Part shown: positions 40,901 through 48,386 of the stretch, piece after piece
How positions within the stretch are numbered: position 1 is the first letter of the stretch
Layout of the letters: every line of letters begins with the position of its first letter
Assembly: GCA_964036195.1 (NCBI GenBank)
Contig: OZ038459.1
Span: 4,089,206-4,153,205, forward strand
Length of the DNA: 64,000 nt
Reading direction: 5' to 3'
DNA from: Sphaerolaimus hirsutus
Lineage: Eukaryota > Nematoda > Chromadorea > Monhysterida > Sphaerolaimidae
Translations under genes and position numbers: made by a program
The notes under the pieces: generated by a model
Database searches by the model: none
The model's input: the letters and a program-made list of their open reading frames with translations, nothing else
What the model was told of the DNA's origin: nothing

Positions 40901-43900
40901 CCTCCTACGCACAAATGCCTGGTACGGACAAACGCCTGGCACGCACAAACTTGTGCCCGCCACACACAAACTTGTGCCCGCCACGCACATCTTACATGGC
41001 TGATGATCTTTGCGTACCCGACAGATGGTCACTAATGTTATTGCACAGCGTTTTTCACTTAACTTATATCTGAAAATCACTTGAAAAAGTGTCAAGTGAA
41101 AAAAACGGTCAAAAATAGCCATTATCCATCGTTTTTTTCACTTGACACTTTTTCAAGTGATGTTCAAATATGTGTTAAGTGACAAAAAGTTAACTATTGT
41201 CATTGCACAACTTTTTTTTCACTTTACTCACAAGTGTGAAGCAGAGTTGCGAAAGTGTATTTATACTTACCCGAAATACCCGGGTAAATGGGTATTTATA
41301 TTTACACTTACACTTACACTTTCATAAAATACCCATACACTTTTTTACACTTTCCTGAGCAAAATACCCAGGTACAGAAAGTGTATTTTTTCTTTCAGAT
41401 GGCCCTGCTTTATGCTTTTGAGAAAGCATAAAATAGGGTCATGTAGAAAAAAATAACTGCACAGTGCACACATGCAGTTATGCATTGAATGTAGAAAATA
41501 TGGCCAATGTACAAACTAGGCTTTGATCTCCAACCTTTGGTCTGTACTCATGGTATTCTAAAGTTTCATCATACTTTTGTAAAAAGGACAAGATCAATGG
41601 AAATTCACCAGCTGGACACAAAGTCAACTGGCTTTTGCATTGACATTTGCTGCATGTTCATTCTTGCATTTAAACAGTGTGTATCACATTGCTTAATCAG
41701 TAAATTATCAACACTGAAAAAAATGACATTATTAGAGAACTGCATACCACTACAGTATTTGTTACAGTCTGAAATGTTTCATAAAAGGCAGTAAAATGTG
41801 AAATAATGCATGAAAATGACAAATAAATTGATCTAAAGCACAGCAAAAAATGGGTGTGTGATGCGCGGTGAAGTGTCCTGAAGTGTCTTCACGCAGACGC
41901 GCAATGTCGGCGTGCAGACACTTCACTACATCCCAGATGCTTCACGGCACTTCACGAACCATGTAAAGTATGCTGCAAAAGTTCGTGAAGTGCACTTCAC
42001 GAATTTTGGTCTTCGTGAAGCTAGGTGAAGTGAGTGGAAGACATTTCACCGAAAACGTCGTGAAGTGTGGAAGTGAGTGGAAGTGCCTTCACAGAGCGCA
42101 CTTCCACACACTTCACGAACCCATTTTTTGCTGTGAAGGTGAAAACGGTGGTGTTTTCTGATGTTCAACAGTGAGAGCTCTTTCTAAAAAAATTTTTTTA
42201 CAATTACACTTGTTTTTACACTTTCCTAGGTATTTATAAAATACCTTACACTTTTGGTATCCATAGTCAAAATTTAGAAAGTGTATTTACACTTACACTT
42301 ACACTTTCCAAAAATACCGGTATTTTAACAACTCTGGTGTTAAGTGAAAAACACGGTCAAAAATGTAATATAATGTCATTTTGTACCAGGCAAATGTGCG
42401 TGGCAGGCACAATTTTGTGCGTACCGGGCGTTTGTGCGTACCAGGCATTTGTGCGTACAAGTGCACCGCCAATGGCATACCTCCAATAGAATGACATGTG
42501 CAGTTGCACCTAAACAACGTAGCCTCACTTCATTCATTTTACCTCAACATTTTGTTATTTAAATTACTTTAATATTTATGCACCTGTGCTCGGCTATTTA
42601 CACAGGTCCCGGCCGGGGACCGGGACCCGGCAAAAAATAATTTTTTAAAAAAATGAATAATTGGCATGTATAAGTTGTTTGCATGCTAATTTGGTGATAA
42701 TTCACCTAATTAACATGCAAACAACCCATACATGCCAATTATTCATTTTTGAAAAAATAATATTTTGCCGGGTCCCGGTCCCCGGCCGGGACCTGTGTAA
42801 ATAGCCCCTGTGCTCACAGTAACGTTTATGTGATAACCCGACATTTTTGTAGATGTGTGATTCGATTTCACCTTTTTGATTGTTTATGTCACTTACATTC
42901 TTGCAACTTTAAAGCGGGAATTAGAGCTCAGCGTCGATTCGACGTGAATTGATGACGTGAAATGTCGTCGTGAAATTAATTACACGAGTGTGGATCATGC
43001 TACGGGTCTACAATTTTCTAAGGATAATATATGAATCAATACCTTAATCGTGTCCAATACTGAGTGTTATCAGCCACAACTAGAGCGAATTGAAAAATGC
43101 AATTTTTATCATTTCACGTCATCATTTCACGTTGAATCGACGCTGAGCTCTAATTCCGGCTTAACGACCAGGTGCTACCTGATTTTTCGCTTTGAGTAGA
43201 CACAACAAGCAGTTTGCTCACATTTTAGATGTTAACTTGACCACATTGTTGCATTCTGTTTCATATTAGATTCAGTCTACAACTATGCAATTTGATTTAA
43301 TGAGTGATTTTCGGTTTGAATTTGAAGTTGAATAAATAGAAAACTTGAAGAACATTTGACTATTTGTATTTCACGAAAGATAAATTTCCTCGCTCTAAAA
43401 GTGGACACACTTAAGTACAATAAAGCATGGAGCTTTACACAGCACCTCCAATAGAACGGCAGGTAAATAAAAGTTTACTAAAAAAATAGAACAGCGCTCT
43501 TCGATTAGAAAAAATACGGTAAACACCTGAAATTCCCAAGAAACCAACATCGAATACAAAAGTGTTTCTCCCATTCAAGTGGTTCGATTTCCCACTTCAT
43601 TTGAGCCACACACTTTACTGTATGCTCGGTCACTGCCGGGTTATTTTTTAGAGAACCCACACATGTGACTTCTGGGCAGTCCCAAACCATGTGAAATTGC
43701 CTGGAAAATGTCAATTGTCATGTAAAGCATCTAAAGTGATGCAAAATGCTCTGTAAAATGTCAAATGTCATGCAAAGTGTCTATAGTGATGTAAATATCC
43801 CATGAAAGTGGCAAACGCATGACATATGGCATTTTTAGGCCATTTTACATGGTCTGGGATTGGCACCAGCCGATTTTCCAACCGCTATCAAATCGGGGCT

Positions 43901-46900
43901 GGATTCTGATGAACCAATGTATCTGATTTTCAAATTATGATTCTGGTAGTTTTTGGGGCAGCCTGTGGTGATATTTTTAAACAATGTTCTGCAGTGTGGC
44001 AATTTGTGAATGAAAAACTCACGTTTGAAGGTTGGTTTACCCTTGCAGAATATCATTCCTGCCTTTTTCGTTACTTGAAGCTTTTTACTTATGACAGAAC
44101 CATGCAATGTGCACAGTTTCAAATTTGTGTCAAAACTGATTGTGAAACAGAATACATTATCATGGCACTTTCTTTCGCATTCGATCTGGTTGCTGACAGG
44201 CATGTCAGAAGTGATGGTTTCACCTGTTGAATGTTTATCAGGCACGCATTTCATGTTCCATTTAGCAGGTCCTGTAGGCAGCGTTTTTGGGATTTTGAAA
44301 TTTGACAAGTTACGAGAATTCAAGCTAGGTATTGTGTTTGAAAGTGAAAATTTTTAATTTCCTCTTTCTAATTTGCATTTCTAGTTTACTACTAATTGAC
44401 AAACTTTTTACCATTCCCAGTTATTTTACCCATTATTGGGCATCAAATTTTTAAATCATATCTGGGAGCAGTCCAAGCCCTGTAAAGTGTAAAGTCAAGT
44501 GTCAAATGTCATGTGAAATGACAATCAAAACAAAACGAAAATATTTCATTACTGAACTTTGCATGACAATTAACACCTTGTCTGACACTTTGCATGACAA
44601 TTGTCAACCTTGTTTGACATTTGTCACTGAGTTGTTAAAAGTACTGAACTTTTTTGAAAGTAAACATAAATGTAAAGTATTTATTTTTTTACTCGCAGGT
44701 GAGTACAGAAAACGTAAAGCATTTTTCAAATACTTTTACACTGCGTAAAACGTGCATAAAATACTTTTTTTTCATAGAAAACGTAAAAACGCGTATTTTT
44801 TCCAGGGAAAACGTAAAAATGGGCATTTTATTCAGAGAAAACGTAAAAGTGGATGTTTACTCTCACAAAAATAATCTAAAGATCGGTATCATTTTCGATG
44901 TTCACCCTGGAATACATCAAAAATGTGTTTTCTCTCCTGATAAGTATTTCTTAGTAATTTTTTTCTATTTTTGTCACTTTCTGTCTGGAAAAATGACATT
45001 TCTGACCACTTAAAATACCGGTCTGGTTTTCCGTACTTTCAAAAAGTACGCGAGTAAGTGAGTACCGGTATTTTTTTCGGGAGGAAACGTAAACATATTT
45101 ACGCAGTACACGTTTATGCGTATTTTTCGAGTAAACGTAAATACGTTTTAACAACTATGATTTGTCATAACATTTGAGACTTGACTTTACAACTTACAAG
45201 GGTTGGGACTGGCACCAGGCATACTCACTGTACTGCACAATAACAGGCAATTCTGCTACACCAGGGTCTGGTACTAATCCCATCCCAATAATGACACCAT
45301 ATGAATTTTGTGACGAAAAATTTGCAGGATTGACCCAATCTGCTGTGGCAGCAGTTGTCCAGTTTGCATTGGCACCTTTCCAAGAGAAAGTTGAATTGGC
45401 ACTGTCATAAGTGAGGCCAACTCTGTGCGCTGTCATTGTGTACTGAAATTTGTTCATTTGTTTTTGCTTCAAAAGTTATTTGCTGTAAATGTAACACCAC
45501 ATGGGTCTCTTGGTGAAAAATATGGGTATTCAAAATTGGACAAATTTTACTTGCAAGGCTAGTTGAGATTACATCGTATGCAATGAATTGAAGGTTACAA
45601 CAGTTGGGTTCAAGCAATGTTGCCGCATATACAGGGTGCGTCAATTTAGACGGACGCACTAGATTTCGAATAACTCATCACTGGGTGGTCGGATAAACGT
45701 CAAATTTTAGGTCAACATTAACAACTAAATAGGGAAGACTCCCTGAAAATATAGCAACGATCGTTCCACTCGTTCTCAAGTTATTCATGCAAACGCGTAA
45801 TTGTCACTACTTACACCTCATGACAATAGGCATTGAGCGATAAAAACGCACAAAAACCAGTGCAAAATTTTTATTATGAAGGAGTGATATGCACCGACTC
45901 ACAAAATGCAAGAAATGATCACACAATGTAACCAACACTCTTATCAATAGCCAACTGCAACCGATCTGGATTCATCTGCAGCTTCTGTTTTGCCGAAGTG
46001 TATTGCCACGAGGTGGTTGTAAAGCGACAATTATTGGTGTTTGCATGAATAACTTAAAAACGAGTGGAGCTATCGCAGCCATATTTTCAGGGATCCTTTC
46101 CTATTTAGTTGTTAATGTTGACCTAACACTAGACATCAATCTGACCACCCAGTGACGAGTTATTCGAAATCTGGAATGTCCGTCTAAATTGCCGCACCCT
46201 ATATGTATTTACTGGTTTAAATACTAACAGAAGTAAAGTCTGGGTGCTCATAAATTAGCTTTGAACGTATTTGAGTGTACCGCAATGAATTGTTTTAAAT
46301 CTTTGTCAACATAGTTGACAGACACCTCATTCTCGGGAACTGGAAGAATGCTTTCAAAGGCGATTTGTGAGTTACACAAATCTGAGTAAACTGGCAGTCA
46401 TACTTAGATGTGTAACTTTCAGAACAGAAGTAGATGTGTGCAACGGGGACTTTGACATATCTTTCAGTTTTCCCAAAAAAATAGCATTCTAAGTGGACAT
46501 GTTGACTTTTAGTCCAATTCAAGATGCTCTTGTTGATTGCTTGCTCAAATTTTCTTGGTGAATTCTTCCAAAAGTGCCAAAATTTGAATTACAAAAAGGT
46601 GAAGCAAAATTGTAGCAATTATGAAAAATGGTCAAAAGTGAGTGGATTTTGAAAATTTTTGGATTTTTGGTCCTTTTGAATTGGACAACTCCGATACAGT
46701 TTACCTTTTGAAAAGTCTAACAAATTCAATTCAAGTAAGCAAAAATGACACTTCAATAGAACACCCACAGCTTACATTCATTAGAAAGCTAGCAACCATT
46801 ATCATGATTTCAAAGTCCAAAGGTGCTGCCACTTGTACATTTGCTGCCATAATTCCATTTTGATTGAGCAGATCCTGACTCAGCCCAGCCCTGGGGGCAG

Positions 46901-47385
46901 TCCCAGACCCTGTAAAATGCCATGCGGTGACAATTTTACTTTGTTTCTTATTTGCAATTTTCCAGGTCATTTCTGATGATTACAGACATATTGCACGACG
47001 TTGTTCATTTTGCAGGGCATTTTCCATCACATTAGACACTTTGCATGAGATTTGCCAATCTGTAGGCCATTTTCCAATGATTTTAGGCACTTTATATACC
47101 ATTTGTAATTTTGCAGTGCATTGTTTATGATGTGAGACACTTTGCATGACATTTGCCATTTTGCAGGGCAATTTCCATGACATTAGTTATACACTTTGCA
47201 TGGCATTACCTAGACATTATTCAGGGCATTTTCAAGGGCATTTTCCAGGGCATTTTACAGGGTCTGACAGTGGCACCTGGTAAGCGACGGAAATGTCTCA
47301 GTGGTGCTAGTCAAAATGGCCCAGCACCAGCCCGCGTACTGCAGCACTGGGGCGCCCCTCGGCGATTTGCAATGCTTCTGCTCGG
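34886..47385 (-). CDS. Gene D: extracellular C-type-lectin / PAN / sushi protein, 5'-partial, 12 exons
   Basis: Transcript order: 47277-47385, 46776-46890, 45229-45442, 43867-44271, 43527-43671, 39794-39917, 39619-39649, 39134-39195, 38419-38452, 38187-38290, 37068-37137, 34886-34929. All junctions keep the frame, about 480 codons. Domains: a CTLD over the first three exons (HRVGLTYDSANSTFSW core), a PAN/apple module (CERKCHDNVFCFTISF, then KLCTLHG), and three sushi/CCP modules with paired Cys, one with DGTWD and one with NDGNW before the last Cys. The final sushi Cys is two residues from the stop. Such proteins act at the cell surface or in body fluid as recognition or adhesion molecules. 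The signal peptide exon is not seen. At least three introns coincide with MITEs. The CTLD lacks some canonical Cys residues, so sugar binding is doubtful. Confidence 0.75.
35177..36885. mobile_element. hAT-like element, duplication CTGACGTG, carrying further insertions
   Basis: Ends TAACGATGGCAAA and TTTGCCATCGTTA; CTGACGTG at 35169-35176 and 36886-36893. Stems are GAAAATTCGAAAA arrays. Inside are a CCTACACACACTAG element (35579-36108), itself holding a GCGCCA element (about 35619-35897), and a TTTACACTG palindrome (36431-36846). Confidence 0.85.
36431..36846. mobile_element. Palindromic element with a 68-bp perfect palindrome at its centre
   Basis: Ends TTAAGCGGCGTTTACACTG and CAGTGTAAACGCAGCTTTAA. 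36626-36693 is a perfect inverted repeat centred on GTTAAC, and the two sides continue as near-perfect inverted arms. Confidence 0.75.
37068..37137 (-). CDS. Gene D exon 11: sushi module 3, NDGNW motif
   Basis: The acceptor is actgtgcaccag|GTCACC. Reads VTSMIATCQNDGNWFWGGNA then NHP. The TCQNDGNW motif is the end of a sushi module. The donor CCCCG|gtgcca is the first base of a MITE. Confidence 0.65.
37372..37945 (+). repeat. 24-bp minisatellite
   Basis: About 24 copies of the unit TAGGGCATAAATCTGCAGGG+TAGT with variants (GGCATGTGAGT, CACTGAGT). It lies in the intron between gene D exons 10 and 11. Contains TTAGGG by chance of the unit, not as a telomere array. Confidence 0.9.
38034..38106 (+). 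ncRNA. tRNA-like sequence, probably the head of a SINE
   Basis: Has a tRNA A box (TAGTCTAGTGG, 38043-38053) and B box (GGTTCAATTCC, 38086-38096) at normal spacing. The acceptor stem does not pair (5' ACCTCTG, 3' CCGATGC) and the T stem has a mismatch, so a functional tRNA is unlikely. It sits in the intron between gene D exons 10 and 11. Confidence 0.6.
38187..38290 (-). CDS. Gene D exon 10: sushi module 3 middle
   Basis: Reads SVSATG (MITE-derived), then RFAYGAQVRVYCTSGTYMHM and PCGSINYM. The YGAQVRVYC strand is the conserved G-x-V-x-x-x-C of sushi modules. The donor ACATG|gtgcac, phase 0, is the one that fits the next exon. Confidence 0.6.
38291..38418 (-). mobile_element. Introner-family MITE in gene D using the inner splice pair
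   Basis: The element spans about 38271-38438. Its outer donor has decayed to GCGCCA and its outer 3' end to CACCGG. The inner pair CCCT|GTAAAAAG and TTTTTACAG|GGTCT is intact and in frame (phase 1), leaving about 12 element-encoded residues in the sushi module. Confidence 0.55.
38419..38452 (-). CDS. Gene D exon 9: short exon running into a MITE
   Basis: The acceptor is ttccaatcacag|CACTCC. Reads HSSNY, then GATPRP from the MITE end up to CCCT|gtaaaa. Phase 0 in, phase 1 out. An alternative GC donor exists at TATG|gcgcca, the position that is GTGCCA in other copies. Confidence 0.4.
38556..38966. mobile_element. TACCGTAT-type TA-flanked element in a gene D intron
   Basis: TACCGTAAATCCTCGAATAA and TTCGAGGATTTATGGTA with CTCGAATAACTCCCCCC repeats. 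Confidence 0.8.
39134..39195 (-). CDS. Gene D exon 8: start of sushi module 3
   Basis: The acceptor is cattgtttttcag|CAAAATG and the donor TACTAT|gtgagtt, both strong. Two bases and 20 codons: KCPAVNRADCGGISLGTSYY. A CP followed by a G-I-S loop is the usual sushi opening. Confidence 0.65.
39292..39534. mobile_element. CCTACACACACTAG element in a gene D intron
   Basis: CCCTACACACACTAGTTTTC and GTGAAAACTAGTGTGTGTAGG ends. Copies also at 35579-36108 and 61327-61575. The arms share AACTGAAATGGC and ACATGGCGACAT. Confidence 0.7.
39619..39649 (-). CDS. Gene D exon 7: sushi DGTWD motif
   Basis: Starts right after the MITE end: DGTWDIDICN, the conserved G-x-W before the fourth sushi Cys. The donor AACA|gtgggc gives phase 1, the usual phase between sushi modules, and matches the next exon. 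A longer reading to about 39535 stays open but does not match phase as well. Confidence 0.5.
39650..39793 (-). mobile_element. Introner-family MITE in gene D, ends partly exonised
   Basis: Full element about 39650-39808. The left end (CAGGGGGCACTCCCAGACC) lacks the GTGCCA donor of the other copies. Intron use is therefore inferred from the internal CCCT|GTAAAA to the terminal GGCACCAG|, which keeps phase 0 and leaves six element-derived residues in the protein. Confidence 0.6.
39794..39917 (-). CDS. Gene D exon 6: sushi module 2
   Basis: The acceptor is caaactttgcag|CGGCTT. Reads GFYDHGSRLRMQCSTNYWVA, then YSWTQSSSTYATCQQ, then GALPDP derived from the MITE end. The donor CCCT|gtaaaa lies inside the MITE inverted repeat. 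A boundary at ...TATGCAACCTGTCAG would restore the sushi sequence exactly but lacks GT, so the 3' end is uncertain. Confidence 0.6.
39955..40126. mobile_element. TATACTCGGCGGAC-type element, short
   Basis: TATACTCGTCGGACGGCAAA and GCGGTCCGCGGAGTATA. It lies 37 bases upstream of gene D exon 6. Confidence 0.65.
40169..40654. mobile_element. TACCGTAT-type element with long G runs
   Basis: CCGTATTTCTTCGAAATACC at the left and TTTCGAGGAAATACGGTA at the right. Confidence 0.7.
41242..42336. mobile_element. hAT-like CAGAGTTG element, duplication GTGTGAAG/GTGTTAAG
   Basis: Starts CAGAGTTGCG and ends TAACAACTCTG. The duplication differs in one base. Reverse orientation relative to 60511-61297, with the same interior. 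Contains a nested element at 41839-42135. Confidence 0.8.
41839..42135. mobile_element. CACAGCAAAAAATGGGT element nested in a hAT element
   Basis: Perfect 17-bp inverted repeats CACAGCAAAAAATGGGT. Stems are GAAGTGNCTTCAC arrays. AAG flanks both sides; the sister copy at 56657-57450 has the empty site (complement of ACCTTTAGATC). CAC termini with a 3-bp duplication fit the CACTA group. Confidence 0.8.
42592..42806. mobile_element. Mutator-like element, 9-bp duplication CCTGTGCTC
   Basis: GGCTATTTACACAGGTCCCG ends; CCTGTGCTC at 42583-42591 and 42807-42815. A 215-bp palindrome with TTGGTGATAATTCACC in the arms. Confidence 0.9.
42913..43160. mobile_element. GAATTAGAGCTC palindromic element flanked by TTAA
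   Basis: AGCGGGAATTAGAGCTCAGC and GCTGAGCTCTAATTCCGGC ends, with TTAA at 42909-42912 and 43161-43164. TTAA suggests piggyBac or Kolobok affinity. Confidence 0.75.
43527..43671 (-). CDS. Gene D exon 5: end of sushi module 1
   Basis: Begins right after the MITE. Reads VTCVGSLKNNPAVTEHTVKC, then VAQMKWEIEPLEWEKHFCIR, then CWFLGNF. The spacing C...KC...MKW...FC fits a sushi module. The donor AATTTCAG|gtgttt is 5 bases from the end of a TACCGTAT transposon in the intron. Confidence 0.7.
43672..43866 (-). mobile_element. Introner-like MITE forming an entire intron of gene D
   Basis: 195 bp from GTGCCAATCCCAGACC to GGTTTGGGACTGCC+CAG. Phase 1 is kept: G plus AA gives Glu, then VTCVGSLKN. The flanking duplication is imperfect here (GCTG versus CCAG), so this copy is probably older than the others. 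Confidence 0.7.
43867..44271 (-). CDS. Gene D exon 4: PAN/apple domain
   Basis: The acceptor is acgctgcctacag|GACCTG. Two bases, 134 codons and one base. The Cys pattern ECERKCHDNVFCFTISFD, then NLKLCTLHGS, then MIFCKG matches a PAN/apple module. The second half (PHCRTLFKNITTGCPKNYQN) begins a Cys-containing sushi-like module. The donor GGCTG|gtgcca is the end of a MITE. The plus-strand frames over the same bases are antisense shadows. Confidence 0.75.
44463..45217 (-). mobile_element. Introner-family MITE inside the CTLD-PAN intron, carrying a hAT insertion
   Basis: Ends GGTGCCAGTCCCAACCC (just after the exon 3 donor) and GGGCTTGGACTGCTCCCAG (about 190 bp before the exon 4 acceptor). The splice sites of this intron are conventional, so either the element landed in an existing intron or the sites have slid. 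Confidence 0.55.
44627..45159. mobile_element. hAT-like element, 8-bp duplication ATTTGTCA
   Basis: Ends CTGAGTTGTT and AACAACTATG, related to the CAGAGTTG family. ATTTGTCA occurs at 44619-44626 and 45160-45167. The interior is rich in AAAACGTAAA. It lies within a MITE within an intron. Confidence 0.75.
45229..45442 (-). CDS. Gene D exon 3: CTLD core
   Basis: The acceptor is aacaaatttcag|TACACA and the donor CAGTACA|gtgagtatg. Reads YTMTAHRVGLTYDSANSTFS, then WKGANANWTTAATADWVNPA, then YGVIIGMG. The GL-x(4-6)-FxW pattern and the later W are typical of C-type-lectin-like domains. The expected Cys residues of the second half are not visible in this exon. Confidence 0.7.
45632..46201. mobile_element. 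mariner-like non-autonomous element in a gene D intron
   Basis: CAGGGTGCGTCAATTTAGAC at the left and GTCTAAATTGCCGCACCCT at the right, flanked by TA. Inner arms share TTCGAATAACTC-type sequence and CCACCCAGTGA. No transposase frame. Confidence 0.75.
46776..46890 (-). CDS. Gene D exon 2: CTLD middle
   Basis: Begins directly at the end of the MITE intron. 38 codons: AGLSQDLLNQNGIMAANVQV then AAPLDFEIMIMVASFLMN, resembling the CTLD helix region (G-x-LA, then an acidic residue and a hydrophobic run). The donor ATGAAT|gtaagc is strong, phase 0. Confidence 0.65.
46891..47276 (-). mobile_element. Introner-like MITE forming an entire intron of gene D
   Basis: The 386-bp intron starts GTGCCACTGTCAGACC and ends GGTCTGGGACTGCCC+CCAG. 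CCAG precedes the element in the exon (TTACCAG) and is repeated at its 3' end, a 4-bp duplication. The internal part is tandem, with units like TTTGCATGACATTTGCCATT. AG plus G makes Arg, so the frame is kept. Confidence 0.75.
47277..47385 (-). CDS. Gene D exon 1 seen: start of CTLD
   Basis: The acceptor is tttgcaccgcag|CCGAGC. Reads EQKHCKSPRGAPVLQYAGWC then WAILTSTTETFPSLT. The donor TTACCAG|gtgcca is the first base of a MITE. Phase 2 out. The paired Cys and Trp fit the N-terminal strand of a CTLD. Confidence 0.65.
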
Positions 47386-47708
47386 CTGCGGTGCAAAGGG
47401 ATTTTTTGTCACAGATAAATTTGAATAAAGAACTAAGCATTCATTATTCTGATTGCTTCATATTTATATATTTTGTCATCAATTGCTAACGTATCTCTTC
47501 TTATAGTATGGCATACCTCAAATAGAAAGGCACCTTCAATAGAATGGCACCCTCCAATAGAACAGCAGTCAACAACAGAATGGCAGGTAGAAATTACAGT
47601 GGACGACTCCCAAAGCACAAAAATATAGGCCTATAACATATACTCGAATAAAGCCCCCATCAACTACCATTCCCCCTCAAGATTTGCTGGCGAATTAATA
47701 AACCCCAG
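47386..47708. other. Upstream of the first visible gene D exon
   Basis: No further exon recognised. Fragments of the CTCCAATAGAATGGCA family and the start of a TACCGTAT-type fragment (CTCGAATAAAGCCCCC). The gene D promoter and signal peptide exon must lie further away. Confidence 0.4.
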
Positions 47709-48200
47709 GGGCCAGATTCAATTCTCCCTACAGATTTGTAGGGTAGGGCGTACGCCCGATAGATTTTTTAAAGTTCAGCCGCATCGACGCACATGCACTG
47801 AGAGCAAGGCGGTTTGTAAAATACACGAAACTATCCCTTAAAGTCGACGTATATCACTTCGATTTTGGCCCAGAAATCATGATTTCGTCATTTCTTGGCC
47901 GTCCGCCAATTCGTTTTTTTTCTCGATTTTGTGGAGCGCATTACTCGCGTAAGTCGCGCTTTTGCGTAGTATGGTGGTCACTTTTTTAGTGTTCACTGTC
48001 TGCAACCGAAACCACGAGGGCAGCGACAAGAAAGAAATGCATGCACGAGCGTACAATATCGGCGACCTTAGCGGATAATTTCGTGTATTTTACGAACCGC
48101 CTTGCTCTCGGTGCATGTGCGTCGATGCGGCTGAACTTTAAAAAATCCATCGGGCGTATGCCCTACCCTACAAATCTGTAGGGAGAATTAAATCTGGCCC
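47709..48200. mobile_element. GGGCCAGATT inverted-repeat element
   Basis: GGCCAGATTCAATTCTCCCT at the left, AGGGAGAATTAAATCTGGCC at the right, followed inward by CTACAGATTTGTAGGG. It splits a TACCGTAT element that would otherwise read AAACCCCAGGAGGTATTTC. Confidence 0.75.
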
Positions 48201-48386
48201 CAGGAGGTATTTCAAGGAGTGCGGTAGATATTAAACATCAAATTGATGCCCTGTTATTGAAAAATCCGTCAAGATCCTTAAAAAAAAAAATTACTCATGT
48301 TCAAATGAAAAATGTGTTTAAAAAATGGTGAACAAAATATAACGGCACCTCCAACAGAATGGCAGGTAAAAAAGTTTTACTAAAAG

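Larger units (their letters stand above)
40869..43522. mobile_element. TACCGTATTTCTTCTAATAGA element, heavily interrupted
   Basis: Left end TACCATATTTCTTCTAATAG at about 40868, right end CGATTAGAAAAAATACGGTA at 43522. Repeated ACGCACAAACTTGTGCCC units. Contains the hAT, Mutator-like and TTAA elements listed below. Its right end is 5 bases inside the gene D intron donor. Confidence 0.5.

Noticed and set aside
43937..44357. Plus-strand open frames of 88-97 codons
   Set aside because: Antisense shadows of the gene D PAN exon, whose Cys pattern and splice sites favour the minus strand.
45405..45659. Minus-strand frame upstream of the CTLD exon (NCCNLQFIAYDVISTSL)
   Set aside because: No donor in phase and it runs into a mariner-like element; the CTLD exon has its own strong acceptor.
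46203..46522. Two overlapping minus-strand frames (HVHLECYFFGKTERYVK; CNSQIAFESILPVPENEV)
   Set aside because: Possible extra gene D exons, but neither has paired splice sites in phase, and exons on both sides already join in phase 0 without them.
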